Shown here: positions 35,991-45,621 of the stretch, piece after piece
Layout of the letters: every line of letters begins with the position of its first letter
How positions within the stretch are numbered: the stretch's first letter is position 1
Origin: a virus
DNA length: 61,690 bases
Direction: 5' to 3' (one strand)
Virus record (IMG/VR): IMGVR_UViG_3300048507_001022
Coordinates: 1-61,690 of that record
Notes under the pieces: generated by a model
The model's input: the letters and a program-made list of their open reading frames with translations, nothing else
Database searches by the model: none
Told to the model about the DNA's origin: nothing
Translations under genes and position numbers: made by a program

Positions 35991-38900
35991 GATTTTCCAC
36001 TCAACAAGCCTCCAGGTCTTTGCTCTTCAACAATCACACTTACTACTTGAGCTTTAATTCTTTCTGCTAGTTGAGATGAGTTTTGTTGCTCTTCAGATTT
36101 TTCTGCAGGATTTGTTCCAACATCAGAATCAGAGCTTTTTTCTTCAGAAGATTTACCGCGTTCCATATTAATTGATATATTAATATTATTAGTATTTCCT
36201 CCAGATATTCCAGAATCAGAAGATTCTTGCATTGGAGTTACAGGTCCACCTTCATTAAATTTGCCTGCATTAATCATGTCAAGCATGGGCTTTCCAAGTT
36301 GTCTTGCAGAACTCGCGCGAATAACATATTCTCCTTCGCTAAGCATTGCTGGAATTTGATCTATTCCAGATTTACCAGAAATATGACCGCCGCTGGCGTA
36401 TTTATTTATTTTTCCTCCGAGATAATTATTATTAACCCCAAAACGTCGCGGACCTTTAAGTCTTCCAGATAATCCACTCATGTTAAATCTAGCTAAAGTC
36501 GCATCGTCTAAATCAAGAGCGTGACGCATAACTCCTGAACCCCCTTCAGACACAGGGGTTATAGTGGCTCCGCCACCCTGATCTCCAGATAGAGGAGTTG
36601 AGTCTGCTCCCCCTAAATTTATACCTTGCATAGCGTAATTAATACCCACATTTGCAACTGTGCCAATAACTTGTTGTAACAAAGCTCTTCTTTTTGCTTT
36701 TTTTGCAAGAGCTTCCTGACGCTTCTTTTCTTCGGCAGCAAGCACTCCCATAAGAGCGCTTTCATCTTCTTGAAGAGCTACGCTACCAGCTTGACCACTA
36801 TAAAAATACCCGCTCATAGGTTTTGACTGATAAGCTCTTCCTGAAACAACATGTTTTCCTCCGCCAAATCCTGCTGAAACTGCAGATCCAGGAACTGCAC
36901 CTCCATCAGCAAAACCCCTAATTGAACCGCCGTAATATTTACCCATCCCAAGCATAGATCCAATTGCCTTAAACGGCGCAAAAATCATTTTAAATAATCC
37001 GCCGAACAAGTTATCGATAAAACCGCTTTGTCCTAAAGCTGCTTTAGATCCAGTTTCGCTTAAGGGATTAGGCTTGGACATAGGTGATTGAGGAGAACCT
37101 TCAAAAAATGCAGCTAAACCTGAACTTGGAGTTTTTTTGAAGCTAGCAGCGGCTTGAGCTTTTTTAAATTCTTGCTGATATAAACGCATATTATTTTCGT
37201 CGTCCAAAAAAGAAGTCATTCTTTGCCCCATGGTTCGTTGAGGCATCATACTGTATTCAGGTCTTGGAGCAAAAGCTTCAGCTAAGCTTGTTTGTTTGAT
37301 ACCCCTTGGAGCTGGATTTATTGGTTGACCAAATGCTTGTGCAAGACCCATGGTTGAACCTCCGTTAGAGAATCCAGGTAGTTTTCCTCCTGCATTTAAA
37401 CTATGCATAAAGGCTCCGCCATATTTATTTACGGCATTGCGATTCATGACATATTCGCCATTAGTAACCATAGCAGGAACTCCTCCTCCTCGAGAGTAAT
37501 TTCTGATATTACCCCCTCTGCTTCTAGGATTCATGTTAAATCCTAGACCACCTACAATAGAATATGCAGCTTGCTGCATGAGCGCTTGTTGTATTGCTCC
37601 TAAAAAGTTAATCGCGGCATCTGTTAGAGCATCATCAAGATCTTTAGCTCCATTAAGAGCATCAGTCATTGCTGAAGCTAAACCATCGGCGAAATTACGA
37701 GGAATATTTTGACCAAGCTCGTAGTTCATCATTTTAACTTGTTTTCCCATTTCAATTCGCGCATCTTTCATTCCTTCACCAAATGCCCCTGGACCAGTTT
37801 TTCGCGCATATTCTTTTTCTCTGATTCGTTGTAGTTTTTCTTCTTTTGAGATTTGAGCGTCTTTTAATCCAACTTGTCGCTCTAGTTCTTCTGTTATTTT
37901 CTTGGATTCCTTAGTTTGTTCAGCTTTAGCGTCATTGATTGACTGTTGGAGCGTTTTTAATAACTGCAATTCCTCAAGTTCTTTTTTCTGAGTTTTTTGC
38001 GCTTCTTCGTATTGTTTCTTATCAGTTTTTTGGTCTGCCTCGGGTCTTGTCGAAAATTCTGTGAGCTGTTCTTGTCTTTTTGTGGTGTCTTCGGTTAATT
38101 TTTTAATATATAAAGACGGATCATAGCCTGCTTTAGATTTTAAAACTTCTTCTTGCGCCGATATTGCGGTTGCAGATATTTCTGATAACTTAGATGGGTC
38201 TTGTATAATTTGCATTCTTTGCTCTTCGCTTAACCCTACTTTATCTGCAAAAGATTTTGTTGTAGAAAGTGCGCTCTTAATATATTCTGATTGAATATTC
38301 TGTTGCCGTTCTCCGACAAGCCTTTGTTGTTCTGCAAAAATTTCTTGTTGAGTTCGTGCTGGTCCAGCCCCAAATCTAGCAGCTTGCAATTCACTTGAAA
38401 TACCTCGCAACTTAGACGCGTAATCTAGATTACTAACATACGAGTCCATTTCACGATTAATATTTTCCATTAATGTTTTTCGCTCTGTAAGCTTCATATT
38501 TAAGTCGCGCTCTAATTGACTTTGCTTGTTTGTCAATTGTTCTTGCTTTTTTAGAGTATCAATAGCATTTTCGTACAATAAATTTCTATTCGAAACAATT
38601 TCATTTGCTTCTTGCTGTGTCTTGCCAATTTTTAATAGAATAGCCTCAAGTTCTTTTGCGTTCATTTTTGCAAGCTTGCCAGTTACATCAACCATGGTTT
38701 TATCTCCTGCCTCACCGCCAAACAATTCTTTTTTCAATTCTTGCTGCACGGCAGGTTTGCTGGTTATGTCTTGAATGAGCCCGGTTTTATAAGTTTTAGC
38801 AGCTTCTTCAGCTCCTGCTTCATATGCCTCAGAAGCTTTTAGCAGGCTTTTATTGTACTTAATTCTAACTTTTTGTTCCTCACTGATTAATCCACCAAGC

Positions 38901-41900
38901 AGTTTTTCTTGAGAATCAAGCAAATTCACTTGATCCAAGAATTTGCTTTTTATTTCCAGCTGCGCATTAGCACTTGCTTTTTGAGCAGTAATCATAGCTC
39001 GCTGCAAATTTAATTGAATGATTATACTTTTTTTGCGCTCTTCTGCAACTTTTGTACTATCCTCTACAGTGTCAACAAAATTTTTATAATATTTTGCGGC
39101 CTCCTCATCACCCAAATCTTGTATTTCTTTTTTGTATTCTTCGGGAGTAAATTTTCTTGTTTTTGGTTTGTAATCTTTTCCTAATAACGTACGCTCTTTT
39201 TCGCTTAATATTTCTTCTGCTTCAAATACCATACCTTTAGGTAAAGCATCCAATATTTCAGACATTGAGGATCTAGCTTTTCCTGCAAGCTTACCTTGAG
39301 CTGCGTCAACTAATTCACTCTTAAGCTTTGCAAATCTTTTAGCTGTTTTTCCTTTTTTTGCGGTCGCTAAATTTGATTCAAAAGTTTCGATGCCTGGGGT
39401 GTTTCTGGAAAGTATACCTTGAACAGCAGGCGTTTGACCAAATGCAGCAGCGGCTTGAGATCCCAGTCCCCCCGCATATTCAATTCTGGCTTTTGATTCT
39501 TTTCTTGCAGCTTCTTCTGCTTCGTTTAAACCGCTAACGAGTCCACCGAGGGCTCCAACTGCACCGCCTATTGCCATACCAAGAGGACCAAACATCATAC
39601 CCATGGCGGCTCCGGAACCTGCGCCAGTTAACATTCCCCCTATTGCTGAGCCAGCCCTACCACCAACATTTTCTTCTATAAATCCACCGGCCATAGGTAG
39701 CCCCATCATTAAGCCCATTTGACCTCCTGTGCTACCAAGCATTTTACCTGGTTTTGATTTGCCAAATTTTTTATTCATTGAAGAGAACCCGTGCTTCATC
39801 TTATCCATGGGACGCTTCATGTCATTAAGTCTATTGCTCATATCCAAATGAGCAGAAGCGCTCAAGCTATATTTTTGATTTAAATTATTAGAACCTTTTA
39901 TTAATTGCTCGTGAGATATTTTGCCTTTTTTATATGTGTCTATTAAAGCCGATAAATGCTTATTAGCTTTACCCACAAGCTTTGCGGTTGACCTAAACTG
40001 TCCTGTAGTATCTCTGGGATTAAAATCGCTTTGTTGAAACGCATAATTCGGCACAAACCCATTCGCACCAAACACATCACGCAAACCATTTGGTTCATCT
40101 TTTGTATTGGTTACGCCGAGACCAAGGGGGTTACCTTTACTCATGAGCGCATTGTGTGAACCAACTCTAATTTGTGAAACAGGAACACCTGCAGCTTTCT
40201 CTCGACCTATTGCATCTGATAATGGATCGGCAAAGTTAGGAATAAAACCGTAAGCTTTAGTTTTACCTTTTGTTTTTAAGTGGGAACCAGTGTGTAAACT
40301 GTAAATTTTTCTGGCTAAACTTTTAACATTTTTTGCTGCTGTGTTTATCTTTACTTCTGCGCCATCTTTCCCCTTTACTTCTCCCTTCTCTATGCCGAAT
40401 AATTCGTAAAGTTCTTGGTTGGGGCCTAGATCTATAAGTTCATTTGATTTATCTGAAATTGCTCCCTCTGCACCAAGTTGCCTCAACACAGTTTTTGTTA
40501 CCGCCTCAAAGATATGCCCAGAAACCACAGCCATTTTGCTGTGAGGCAAGTCGGTGTTCAAGTCGTCCTTTTTAATTGGGGGTCTCCCAAGTCTACCCAA
40601 TATTTTATCCGCAACAACTTTACTCTCAGCTTGCAGACTGGAATTCATTTTGTCATCCAGTCTTCCATAAGCCTTTTGTTTATCTGAACTATCTAAAGCT
40701 TTAAATTCTACATCAATTTTTGCTCCATATTTTCCATTTTTCCTTGCATTTTGAAATCCTGCTGCAGTAGCGCTCGCATATATTCCACTGTCTGTACCTG
40801 CGCCTCCTGCGACATAATAGGTTTGCTTGGGAGAGTCAGGACCAAGAGATGCAGATAAACCTATATAGTTCAACGAATTTGGATTAAGGTAGCCATCAGT
40901 CGCTACGTCGCTTGAATTACTGACTTTAGTTTTCCCCTTGTTATTTTTTGCTTTTAATGCGTTTGCTCGCGCTTTCTCCATAATCTCATCCTCAAGATCT
41001 GTTCTGGCATTCCATCCTTGAGGATTTTTTCCTTCCTTAATCATTTTTGTGGCCTCAGTCGCACTTAACTTGGCGTAATTTGGTATATAACCTTTCGCAG
41101 CATAAGGATCGAATCCATGTATACTACCAAATGCTTGTTGATAATTTTTTCCAGCTTTGCTAGACTGAGGAGGCATAATCGCGGGTTGCGTCATACCCTT
41201 GAAATTTTTAACTGTTTCTGCGCTATTATAGATGATTGGCCCTTCACCAGGCATATTCATACTACGAATATTGCCAGCGGCATACCCACCTCTTGCAGCT
41301 TGTTCTCGCTCTGGATGAGCAAAGTTAGGAATATGCCCATAAGCACGACGTCTTTTTGGAGTTAAGTTTGGGCCATAACCTTTTGTATATAATGTAGCGG
41401 CAGCTTGTTTGCTGATTGCATTTAAAGCATTAGCTTCTGCGACTTGAGCCTTAAGTAGCCCTAAAATCATTTTTTCTTTTTCCGTTCTGCTTATATCTGT
41501 TCGAAGCATCTCTTTGCTTAATGCAGCGTTTTGACCAAACAAGGAAACTAAAGACGCTTGAATAGCTTTTTGCTTTTGAGCTTCAGTTGTAATACCTATT
41601 AGAGAAGACAAACTATCTCTTGTAAACTTAAAAGCTTGACCAAAAAGTTTAAAGAATACGGTTGTCAATACAACCAAACCTGGGCCTGTAATAATATTAC
41701 CTATACCCTTGAGTAATCCTGTAGCAAATTTATTTCCTGTACTCTCACCGTCTCCGAGCATAGTGTTAATACCCTCTGCCATACTCTTAACAGCATTTAG
41801 TATTTTTTCCATTCCAGGGCCAAGCGTTATTTCTCCAAGCTTGGAGCTCATTTCTATGATAGAAGTTCCTGTTTGACTAACTAATGCAGATATAGTTTTA

Positions 41901-42961
41901 TTTAATTCTTTATTTTTGTCAATAGCTTCATCTGTAGCGCTTGCAGAAATCTGAGTTGCATTTGCAAGAATACCGTTTTGTTTTGCAGCGTCTCCCAAGA
42001 TAGCTTTTAAAACGTTTATTTGAAAAACGCCACCAACAGTTTGAGCGATTTGCGCTTTTTGGGCTTCGCTTAATGAATCAAAAGTGTTTGCGAGATCAGT
42101 TAATATTCTTTTAGCGCCAAGAGTTTTACCTTCAACATCTCTTACGGCTATACCTAAATTTTCTAATTGATTTAAAGTATCTGTTCTGCCAACACGAGTA
42201 AAAATTGTTTTCAAGGAGTTACCAATAACTTTACCACCTCGGGCAGTTTGTTGTTGTGCAGCAGTTACAATACCAATAAGTTCATCAATATCTACTCCAG
42301 CTCCTTTAGCTGCAGCACCAGTTCTAGAAATAGCGTCAGCGAAATCTTCTGCGCTAACCGCGAATTGAACATCTACAGCTGCAAATTTACTTACCAATTG
42401 AGTAGTATCTTTAATCTGATGACCATAAGTATTCATTGCGGCAGTTAAAGATTTTACTGCTTCAGCAGAATCCATTCCTGTCAATCGAGTAAGAATAAGA
42501 GCGTCTTTTGTACGCTTTAAAGATTCTTCAACACTTAAACCTTGACGAGCGTATTCTGTTGCTGCGTCAGCGGCAATTTTAAAAGAAGACGCGGTATCTT
42601 TTGCAACTTTAAATAAGCCATCACTAAATGCATCTAGATTTTTTGCGCTTAAACCCATGACAACATTTATATCTGCCAATGATTTTTCAACTTCAACCAT
42701 GTTGCGAACCATACCTTTAAATGCATCGGACACACCATTAATAATAGCCATACTCGCACCGAACGCCAAAATACGAGCATTAGCAGCCTCCATGGATTTA
42801 GTAAACTCGTCCGCACCACGTTTCATGTTGCCCAAGGGTTGAGTTGCACCCTTGTCATCGATAGTGATTCTTATTGGGGTTTTGCGGATTCTATTTACCG
42901 CAGCTTGAACCTGCGCCTCAAGAGGCGATGTATTACCATGTACATCAAGATTTATAGCCAT
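35987..42961 (-). CDS. Tape measure protein (TP901-type core) with embedded domains, 2324 aa
   Basis: Residues ~80-330 are a TP901-type tape-measure core (VEKSLADINVVMGLSAKNLD, AVKSLTAAMNTYG, FADAISRTGAAAKGAGVDI, RGGKVIGNSLKTIFTRVG). Hydrophobic segments lie at ~420-450 and, Gly-rich, at ~1080-1145. Long coiled coils fill ~1150-1800. The C-terminal third has two copies of a VPAMVTNGEYVM-type motif common in tape measures. Four G-x-I/V-P-N-F/Y-A motifs (~541-974) frame an inserted segment with nuclease-like residues. At ~0.15 nm per residue the tail would be roughly 300 nm or more. No Shine-Dalgarno; ATG follows AAGGTAAT. Confidence 0.92.
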   Translation of the reverse strand: MAINLDVHGNTSPLEAQVQAAVNRIRKTPIRITIDDKGATQPLGNMKRGADEFTKSMEAANARILAFGASMAIINGVSDAFKGMVRNMVEVEKSLADINVVMGLSAKNLDAFSDGLFKVAKDTASSFKIAADAATEYARQGLSVEESLKRTKDALILTRLTGMDSAEAVKSLTAAMNTYGHQIKDTTQLVSKFAAVDVQFAVSAEDFADAISRTGAAAKGAGVDIDELIGIVTAAQQQTARGGKVIGNSLKTIFTRVGRTDTLNQLENLGIAVRDVEGKTLGAKRILTDLANTFDSLSEAQKAQIAQTVGGVFQINVLKAILGDAAKQNGILANATQISASATDEAIDKNKELNKTISALVSQTGTSIIEMSSKLGEITLGPGMEKILNAVKSMAEGINTMLGDGESTGNKFATGLLKGIGNIITGPGLVVLTTVFFKLFGQAFKFTRDSLSSLIGITTEAQKQKAIQASLVSLFGQNAALSKEMLRTDISRTEKEKMILGLLKAQVAEANALNAISKQAAATLYTKGYGPNLTPKRRRAYGHIPNFAHPEREQAARGGYAAGNIRSMNMPGEGPIIYNSAETVKNFKGMTQPAIMPPQSSKAGKNYQQAFGSIHGFDPYAAKGYIPNYAKLSATEATKMIKEGKNPQGWNARTDLEDEIMEKARANALKAKNNKGKTKVSNSSDVATDGYLNPNSLNYIGLSASLGPDSPKQTYYVAGGAGTDSGIYASATAAGFQNARKNGKYGAKIDVEFKALDSSDKQKAYGRLDDKMNSSLQAESKVVADKILGRLGRPPIKKDDLNTDLPHSKMAVVSGHIFEAVTKTVLRQLGAEGAISDKSNELIDLGPNQELYELFGIEKGEVKGKDGAEVKINTAAKNVKSLARKIYSLHTGSHLKTKGKTKAYGFIPNFADPLSDAIGREKAAGVPVSQIRVGSHNALMSKGNPLGLGVTNTKDEPNGLRDVFGANGFVPNYAFQQSDFNPRDTTGQFRSTAKLVGKANKHLSALIDTYKKGKISHEQLIKGSNNLNQKYSLSASAHLDMSNRLNDMKRPMDKMKHGFSSMNKKFGKSKPGKMLGSTGGQMGLMMGLPMAGGFIEENVGGRAGSAIGGMLTGAGSGAAMGMMFGPLGMAIGGAVGALGGLVSGLNEAEEAARKESKARIEYAGGLGSQAAAAFGQTPAVQGILSRNTPGIETFESNLATAKKGKTAKRFAKLKSELVDAAQGKLAGKARSSMSEILDALPKGMVFEAEEILSEKERTLLGKDYKPKTRKFTPEEYKKEIQDLGDEEAAKYYKNFVDTVEDSTKVAEERKKSIIIQLNLQRAMITAQKASANAQLEIKSKFLDQVNLLDSQEKLLGGLISEEQKVRIKYNKSLLKASEAYEAGAEEAAKTYKTGLIQDITSKPAVQQELKKELFGGEAGDKTMVDVTGKLAKMNAKELEAILLKIGKTQQEANEIVSNRNLLYENAIDTLKKQEQLTNKQSQLERDLNMKLTERKTLMENINREMDSYVSNLDYASKLRGISSELQAARFGAGPARTQQEIFAEQQRLVGERQQNIQSEYIKSALSTTKSFADKVGLSEEQRMQIIQDPSKLSEISATAISAQEEVLKSKAGYDPSLYIKKLTEDTTKRQEQLTEFSTRPEADQKTDKKQYEEAQKTQKKELEELQLLKTLQQSINDAKAEQTKESKKITEELERQVGLKDAQISKEEKLQRIREKEYARKTGPGAFGEGMKDARIEMGKQVKMMNYELGQNIPRNFADGLASAMTDALNGAKDLDDALTDAAINFLGAIQQALMQQAAYSIVGGLGFNMNPRSRGGNIRNYSRGGGVPAMVTNGEYVMNRNAVNKYGGAFMHSLNAGGKLPGFSNGGSTMGLAQAFGQPINPAPRGIKQTSLAEAFAPRPEYSMMPQRTMGQRMTSFLDDENNMRLYQQEFKKAQAAASFKKTPSSGLAAFFEGSPQSPMSKPNPLSETGSKAALGQSGFIDNLFGGLFKMIFAPFKAIGSMLGMGKYYGGSIRGFADGGAVPGSAVSAGFGGGKHVVSGRAYQSKPMSGYFYSGQAGSVALQEDESALMGVLAAEEKKRQEALAKKAKRRALLQQVIGTVANVGINYAMQGINLGGADSTPLSGDQGGGATITPVSEGGSGVMRHALDLDDATLARFNMSGLSGRLKGPRRFGVNNNYLGGKINKYASGGHISGKSGIDQIPAMLSEGEYVIRASSARQLGKPMLDMINAGKFNEGGPVTPMQESSDSGISGGNTNNINISINMERGKSSEEKSSDSDVGTNPAEKSEEQQNSSQLAERIKAQVVSVIVEEQRPGGLLSGKS
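40037..41344 (-). other. G-x-I-P-N-F-A motif region with inserted cargo-like domain in tape measure
   Basis: Residues 541-548 (YGHIPNFA), 622-630 (AKGYIPNYA), 903-911 (AYGFIPNFA) and 966-974 (ANGFVPNYA) are near-identical short motifs. Between the second and third lies a ~270-residue segment (about 40256-41071) unlike coiled tape-measure sequence. It carries GHIFEAVTKTVL, LIDLG and GEVKGK / AEVKI, an order of E, D, E-x-K reminiscent of PD-(D/E)xK nucleases. The segment may be a delivered or assembly-related domain. Confidence 0.6.
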
Positions 42962-42985
42962 ATTACCTTATTCCTTAATTCAGGT

Positions 42986-42996
42986 AATTTATACAC
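42986..42996 (-). promoter_or_regulatory. Candidate late-promoter motif GTGTATAAATT before tape measure
   Basis: The minus strand reads GTGTATAAATT, 24 bases upstream of the tape-measure ATG at 42961, just after the end of the preceding gene. It also contains TATAAAT, close to the T4 late box. Recurrent with 1279, 49603, 49579 and 45149. Confidence 0.35.
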
Positions 42997-43001
42997 TAAA
43001 A

Positions 43002-43988
43002 TTATGTCACACCATGTAATTTCATTAAATCTTGCATATTTAGCTTGCCACCTTTTTTCTTTGCTTCGTCATGCAAGCTCTTCCCACCAGTGGGTTTTTT
43101 GATCCCAAGATACTCATAATCTTCATCTTTTGCGCCAACAAGAGTTCCTGCGTCTCCTTTTGATAATTTATCTTTTACTTTTTCTCTTTCTTCTTTTGAA
43201 CTGCTACCAAATTCTAATAATTTTGCTGGATCTTGTTTAATATTTTCTGGTATATTTTCATTTGTATCAAATATATTTTTAAATACTCTAGTAAATACTA
43301 TCAATCTTATTTGGTTGTATGTTAAATCACAAAATGCTTTTCCATAAAATTGCATACTATCTTCAGCAAAACTTAAATATGGACTATAAAAATCTTCTAA
43401 TATTGTATATTGTATATTTTCTTCATCAAAAGCGGTAAAAATATGATTATAATTTAAAATATATTTTTTGATATCATGATCTTCCAATTCATCATAAGAT
43501 TCTTCATTAAATAAAACCTGACTTAAATCTTTATCTTTATAAAAACTTTTAATCATATAAAAATCATTCATACGATCTTTTGCATATTTTTCGCAAGTAT
43601 TACCAAGAAGATTAGCTTTTTGCGCGCTTTTCTCAATCAGCTCTTTTTCTTCTTTTTCAATAAGTGCGGCCTGTTTATCGATGGCGCTTTTAAGAACCAT
43701 TTTATTTTTAGCCGTTCTTAATCTTTCTAAAAAGCCTTGCTTTTCTTGAATGATCGCATCATCCTTGTCGCTCCACTGACCTTCCTTTTTAAGAAATTCC
43801 ATCATTTCAACTTCAGATGGAACACCTCGCTTTTGCGCGACTTTGTAATATTTTTCTTCTATTTCCTCGAGTTCAACCTGATCGTGAGGAGTCAGGTGTT
43901 TAATATATACAAAATCTTCGTCTATGATCGCAGTAGAATAGCCGCGAACAACGTCTCTAAATATTTTTCTGCGCTTGACAGTTTCCAC
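43002..43988 (-). CDS. Tail assembly chaperone-like protein, second of pair, 328 aa
   Basis: A charged, helical protein with no named domain: it starts VKRRKIFRDVVRGYSTAI and has a coiled, Lys/Glu-rich segment at ~85-150. YSPYLSFAEDSMQFYGKAFCDLTYNQIRLIVFTRVF forms its hydrophobic core. It sits directly before the tape measure, where lambda-type phages place assembly chaperones (G/T). Translation starts at GTG 43988, 5 bases after the preceding stop and in its -1 frame, but without a classical slippery heptamer. Confidence 0.6.
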   Translation of the reverse strand: METVKRRKIFRDVVRGYSTAIIDEDFVYIKHLTPHDQVELEEIEEKYYKVAQKRGVPSEVEMMEFLKKEGQWSDKDDAIIQEKQGFLERLRTAKNKMVLKSAIDKQAALIEKEEKELIEKSAQKANLLGNTCEKYAKDRMNDFYMIKSFYKDKDLSQVLFNEESYDELEDHDIKKYILNYNHIFTAFDEENIQYTILEDFYSPYLSFAEDSMQFYGKAFCDLTYNQIRLIVFTRVFKNIFDTNENIPENIKQDPAKLLEFGSSSKEEREKVKDKLSKGDAGTLVGAKDEDYEYLGIKKPTGGKSLHDEAKKKGGKLNMQDLMKLHGVT

Positions 43989-43993
43989 GCATA

Positions 43994-44812
43994 TTAAATT
44001 TTACCTTCTTCGATATCTTGATCTAGTTTTTCAAAGTCTTTATGAGATACTGCTCCAGAGCTATAGTACCAAAAACTAAATAGTGCGGCAACTTTACTTC
44101 CAATCAAATTGTAAATTTCTCCGCCTTCTTCTTCGAGCTCATAATATCTTTCTAATTTTTGTTCAAAATCAAGACCCTCAAATAAAGGACTCATTTCATC
44201 TTCATCATTTTTCTGCACATGAGTCAAATGTAAAATATACCATTGAATCACTTTATTTTCTGCGCGAACATCTGCAGTATGATTAAATAAATTAGAATAT
44301 GAAGTTTCAACATTAATAATGTCTTTTCTTAAATTTGTAATTTGTTCAGAGATTTCTTCCAATCTCTTTTCATTGTCTTCAGTTAAATTTGTCTTCAATC
44401 GAATTCTTTCGCTTTCTTGAGACAGCTCACCATAAGTAATATACATTTTGGTCAAAGCTTTTGCGTCGTCTTCGGGTAGAAGTCCACCTGTATCACTGTA
44501 TTTCTTAGCGAGCATGGCTTTCGTGAGTATTCCTTTTTTCACGCATTTACTCATCTCTACGCTAAACTCAAGCTCGGCTTCTTCAATCTGCCTACGAGTT
44601 GGTTGCTTCATGACCAATCTGTAAGGAACATTATCCTCAACTTCTTTAGTAATAGAAACCTCTTCTTCTTCTCCAGTCTCTTCGTTCTTGACTACCTTGG
44701 TTTCAGTTTGCTTTGTTTTTTCTTTCTTTTCAAACGTGAAGCTATAAATCTCGCGTAATTTCTTGCGAGTATCATCCATTGTAGGAGTTTTTTCTAATGT
44801 TGTATCTGCCAT
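43994..44812 (-). CDS. Tail assembly chaperone-like protein, first of pair, 272 aa
   Basis: A Glu/Lys-rich helical protein with TRRQIEEAELEFSVEMSKCVKKGI, coiled coil ~125-175 (EKRLEEISEQITNLRKDI) and a C-terminal helical hydrophobic segment ending HKDFEKLDQDIEEGKI. Size, acidity and position upstream of the tape measure fit the G-type chaperone that coats the tape measure during tail assembly. It follows the small gene at 44816 by 3 bases. It could also be a virion component; assignment is positional. Confidence 0.6.
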   Translation of the reverse strand: MADTTLEKTPTMDDTRKKLREIYSFTFEKKEKTKQTETKVVKNEETGEEEEVSITKEVEDNVPYRLVMKQPTRRQIEEAELEFSVEMSKCVKKGILTKAMLAKKYSDTGGLLPEDDAKALTKMYITYGELSQESERIRLKTNLTEDNEKRLEEISEQITNLRKDIINVETSYSNLFNHTADVRAENKVIQWYILHLTHVQKNDEDEMSPLFEGLDFEQKLERYYELEEEGGEIYNLIGSKVAALFSFWYYSSGAVSHKDFEKLDQDIEEGKI

Positions 44813-44815
44813 GAT

Positions 44816-45103
44816 TTATTTAAATGTGAATTCTATAGTATAATTATCAAATTCTCCTTCGATATTTCTAATACTTTCGTTACCAATATCTAAAGTTCTT
44901 TTGCGAAGATATTGTAATTTGTCTTCATCGAAGTAATCTGCTTGTTCGATAATAGGTCTACAGCCTTCGGGCAGATTATCCCTAAGCTTATCAAATTGTA
45001 TTTGATGCTCTTGATGTAAATCCTCCAGAATAACGAGGAAACCCTTAAATAGGGAAACCGTATTCCTTTGGCAATATTTTTTAAAAATGCCTTCTGCGTC
45101 CAT
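44816..45103 (-). CDS. Small unknown protein, first gene of leftward tail operon, 95 aa
   Basis: Not recognised. The ATG at 45103 (MDAEGIFKKYCQRNTVSLF) is preferred to an upstream in-frame codon at 45133 because it is preceded by AAGGTTTAT and leaves room for the divergent region. It is helical at the N-terminus and beta-rich at the end (FDNYTIEFTFK). It is likely a tail-assembly accessory factor by position. Confidence 0.6.
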   Translation of the reverse strand: MDAEGIFKKYCQRNTVSLFKGFLVILEDLHQEHQIQFDKLRDNLPEGCRPIIEQADYFDEDKLQYLRKRTLDIGNESIRNIEGEFDNYTIEFTFK

Positions 45104-45162
45104 ATAAACCTTATACCTTGGAATTAGATACACAAAAAAATAGCTTTAGTGTAAATGTATTC
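45104..45162. promoter_or_regulatory. Divergent intergenic region between the two late operons
   Basis: The 59-base gap has no TTGACA/TATAAT pair. The minus strand has GTGTATCTAAT (45133-45123) and AAGGTATAAGG close to the ATG at 45103. The plus strand has GTGTAAAT (45149-45156), 6 bases before ATG 45163. Both directions thus carry the GTGTA-type candidate late motif. Confidence 0.35.
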
Positions 45163-45621
45163 ATGGCAGAATTTTTAACAGCTTCAGAAAGAGCAGCAAT
45201 GGCGGCAAATTTACTTGATCTTCATGATACATTCGGCAGAGACATAGTCGTATACAAAGAAGCTAAAAAGGTTATTATAAGTACTGATCCTAATTACAAT
45301 TATTTATATGGATCAGGTGGAGCCTCTACGCAGAGCGTTCAAAATGTTCCTGTTAAGAAAGTATTTAAAGCAAGAATCAGATACGACACAGATCGTAGTT
45401 TGGAATTTTACGGCGAAACAGATACTCAAGTAAAAGTAAACAGAATAGATCCTAATTCTACAGTCAGAATAAAATTAAAAGTTGAAGATTACGAATACAT
45501 AAAAGAAGCAAAAAGAATTGAGCTTGACGGCAGAATGTTTCATGTTGAATCTGATCCAAGATCTCACGGATTGTTTGATGTTGTACAATTTATAACATTA
45601 TTTTTAAGACCAATAGAATAA
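45163..45621 (+). CDS. Head-tail connector/neck-like protein, 152 aa
   Basis: The ATG at 45163 (MAEFLTASERAAMAANLLDL) is chosen over an earlier frame start at 45118 lying in the intergenic region. Residues 1-30 are helical. Residues 45-110 are beta strands (KKVFKARIRYDTDRSLEFYG, DTQVKVNRIDPNSTVRIKL), like neck or head-closure proteins that precede the tail-completion gene. It overlaps the next gene by one base (TAATG). Role inferred from layout and gene order. Confidence 0.6.
   Translation: MAEFLTASERAAMAANLLDLHDTFGRDIVVYKEAKKVIISTDPNYNYLYGSGGASTQSVQNVPVKKVFKARIRYDTDRSLEFYGETDTQVKVNRIDPNSTVRIKLKVEDYEYIKEAKRIELDGRMFHVESDPRSHGLFDVVQFITLFLRPIE

Noticed and set aside
43986-44000. Programmed -1 frameshift joining the two chaperone-like genes
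   Set aside because: The frames do differ by -1, but no slippery heptamer is present and a stop lies immediately upstream in the second frame. Separate GTG initiation is simpler.
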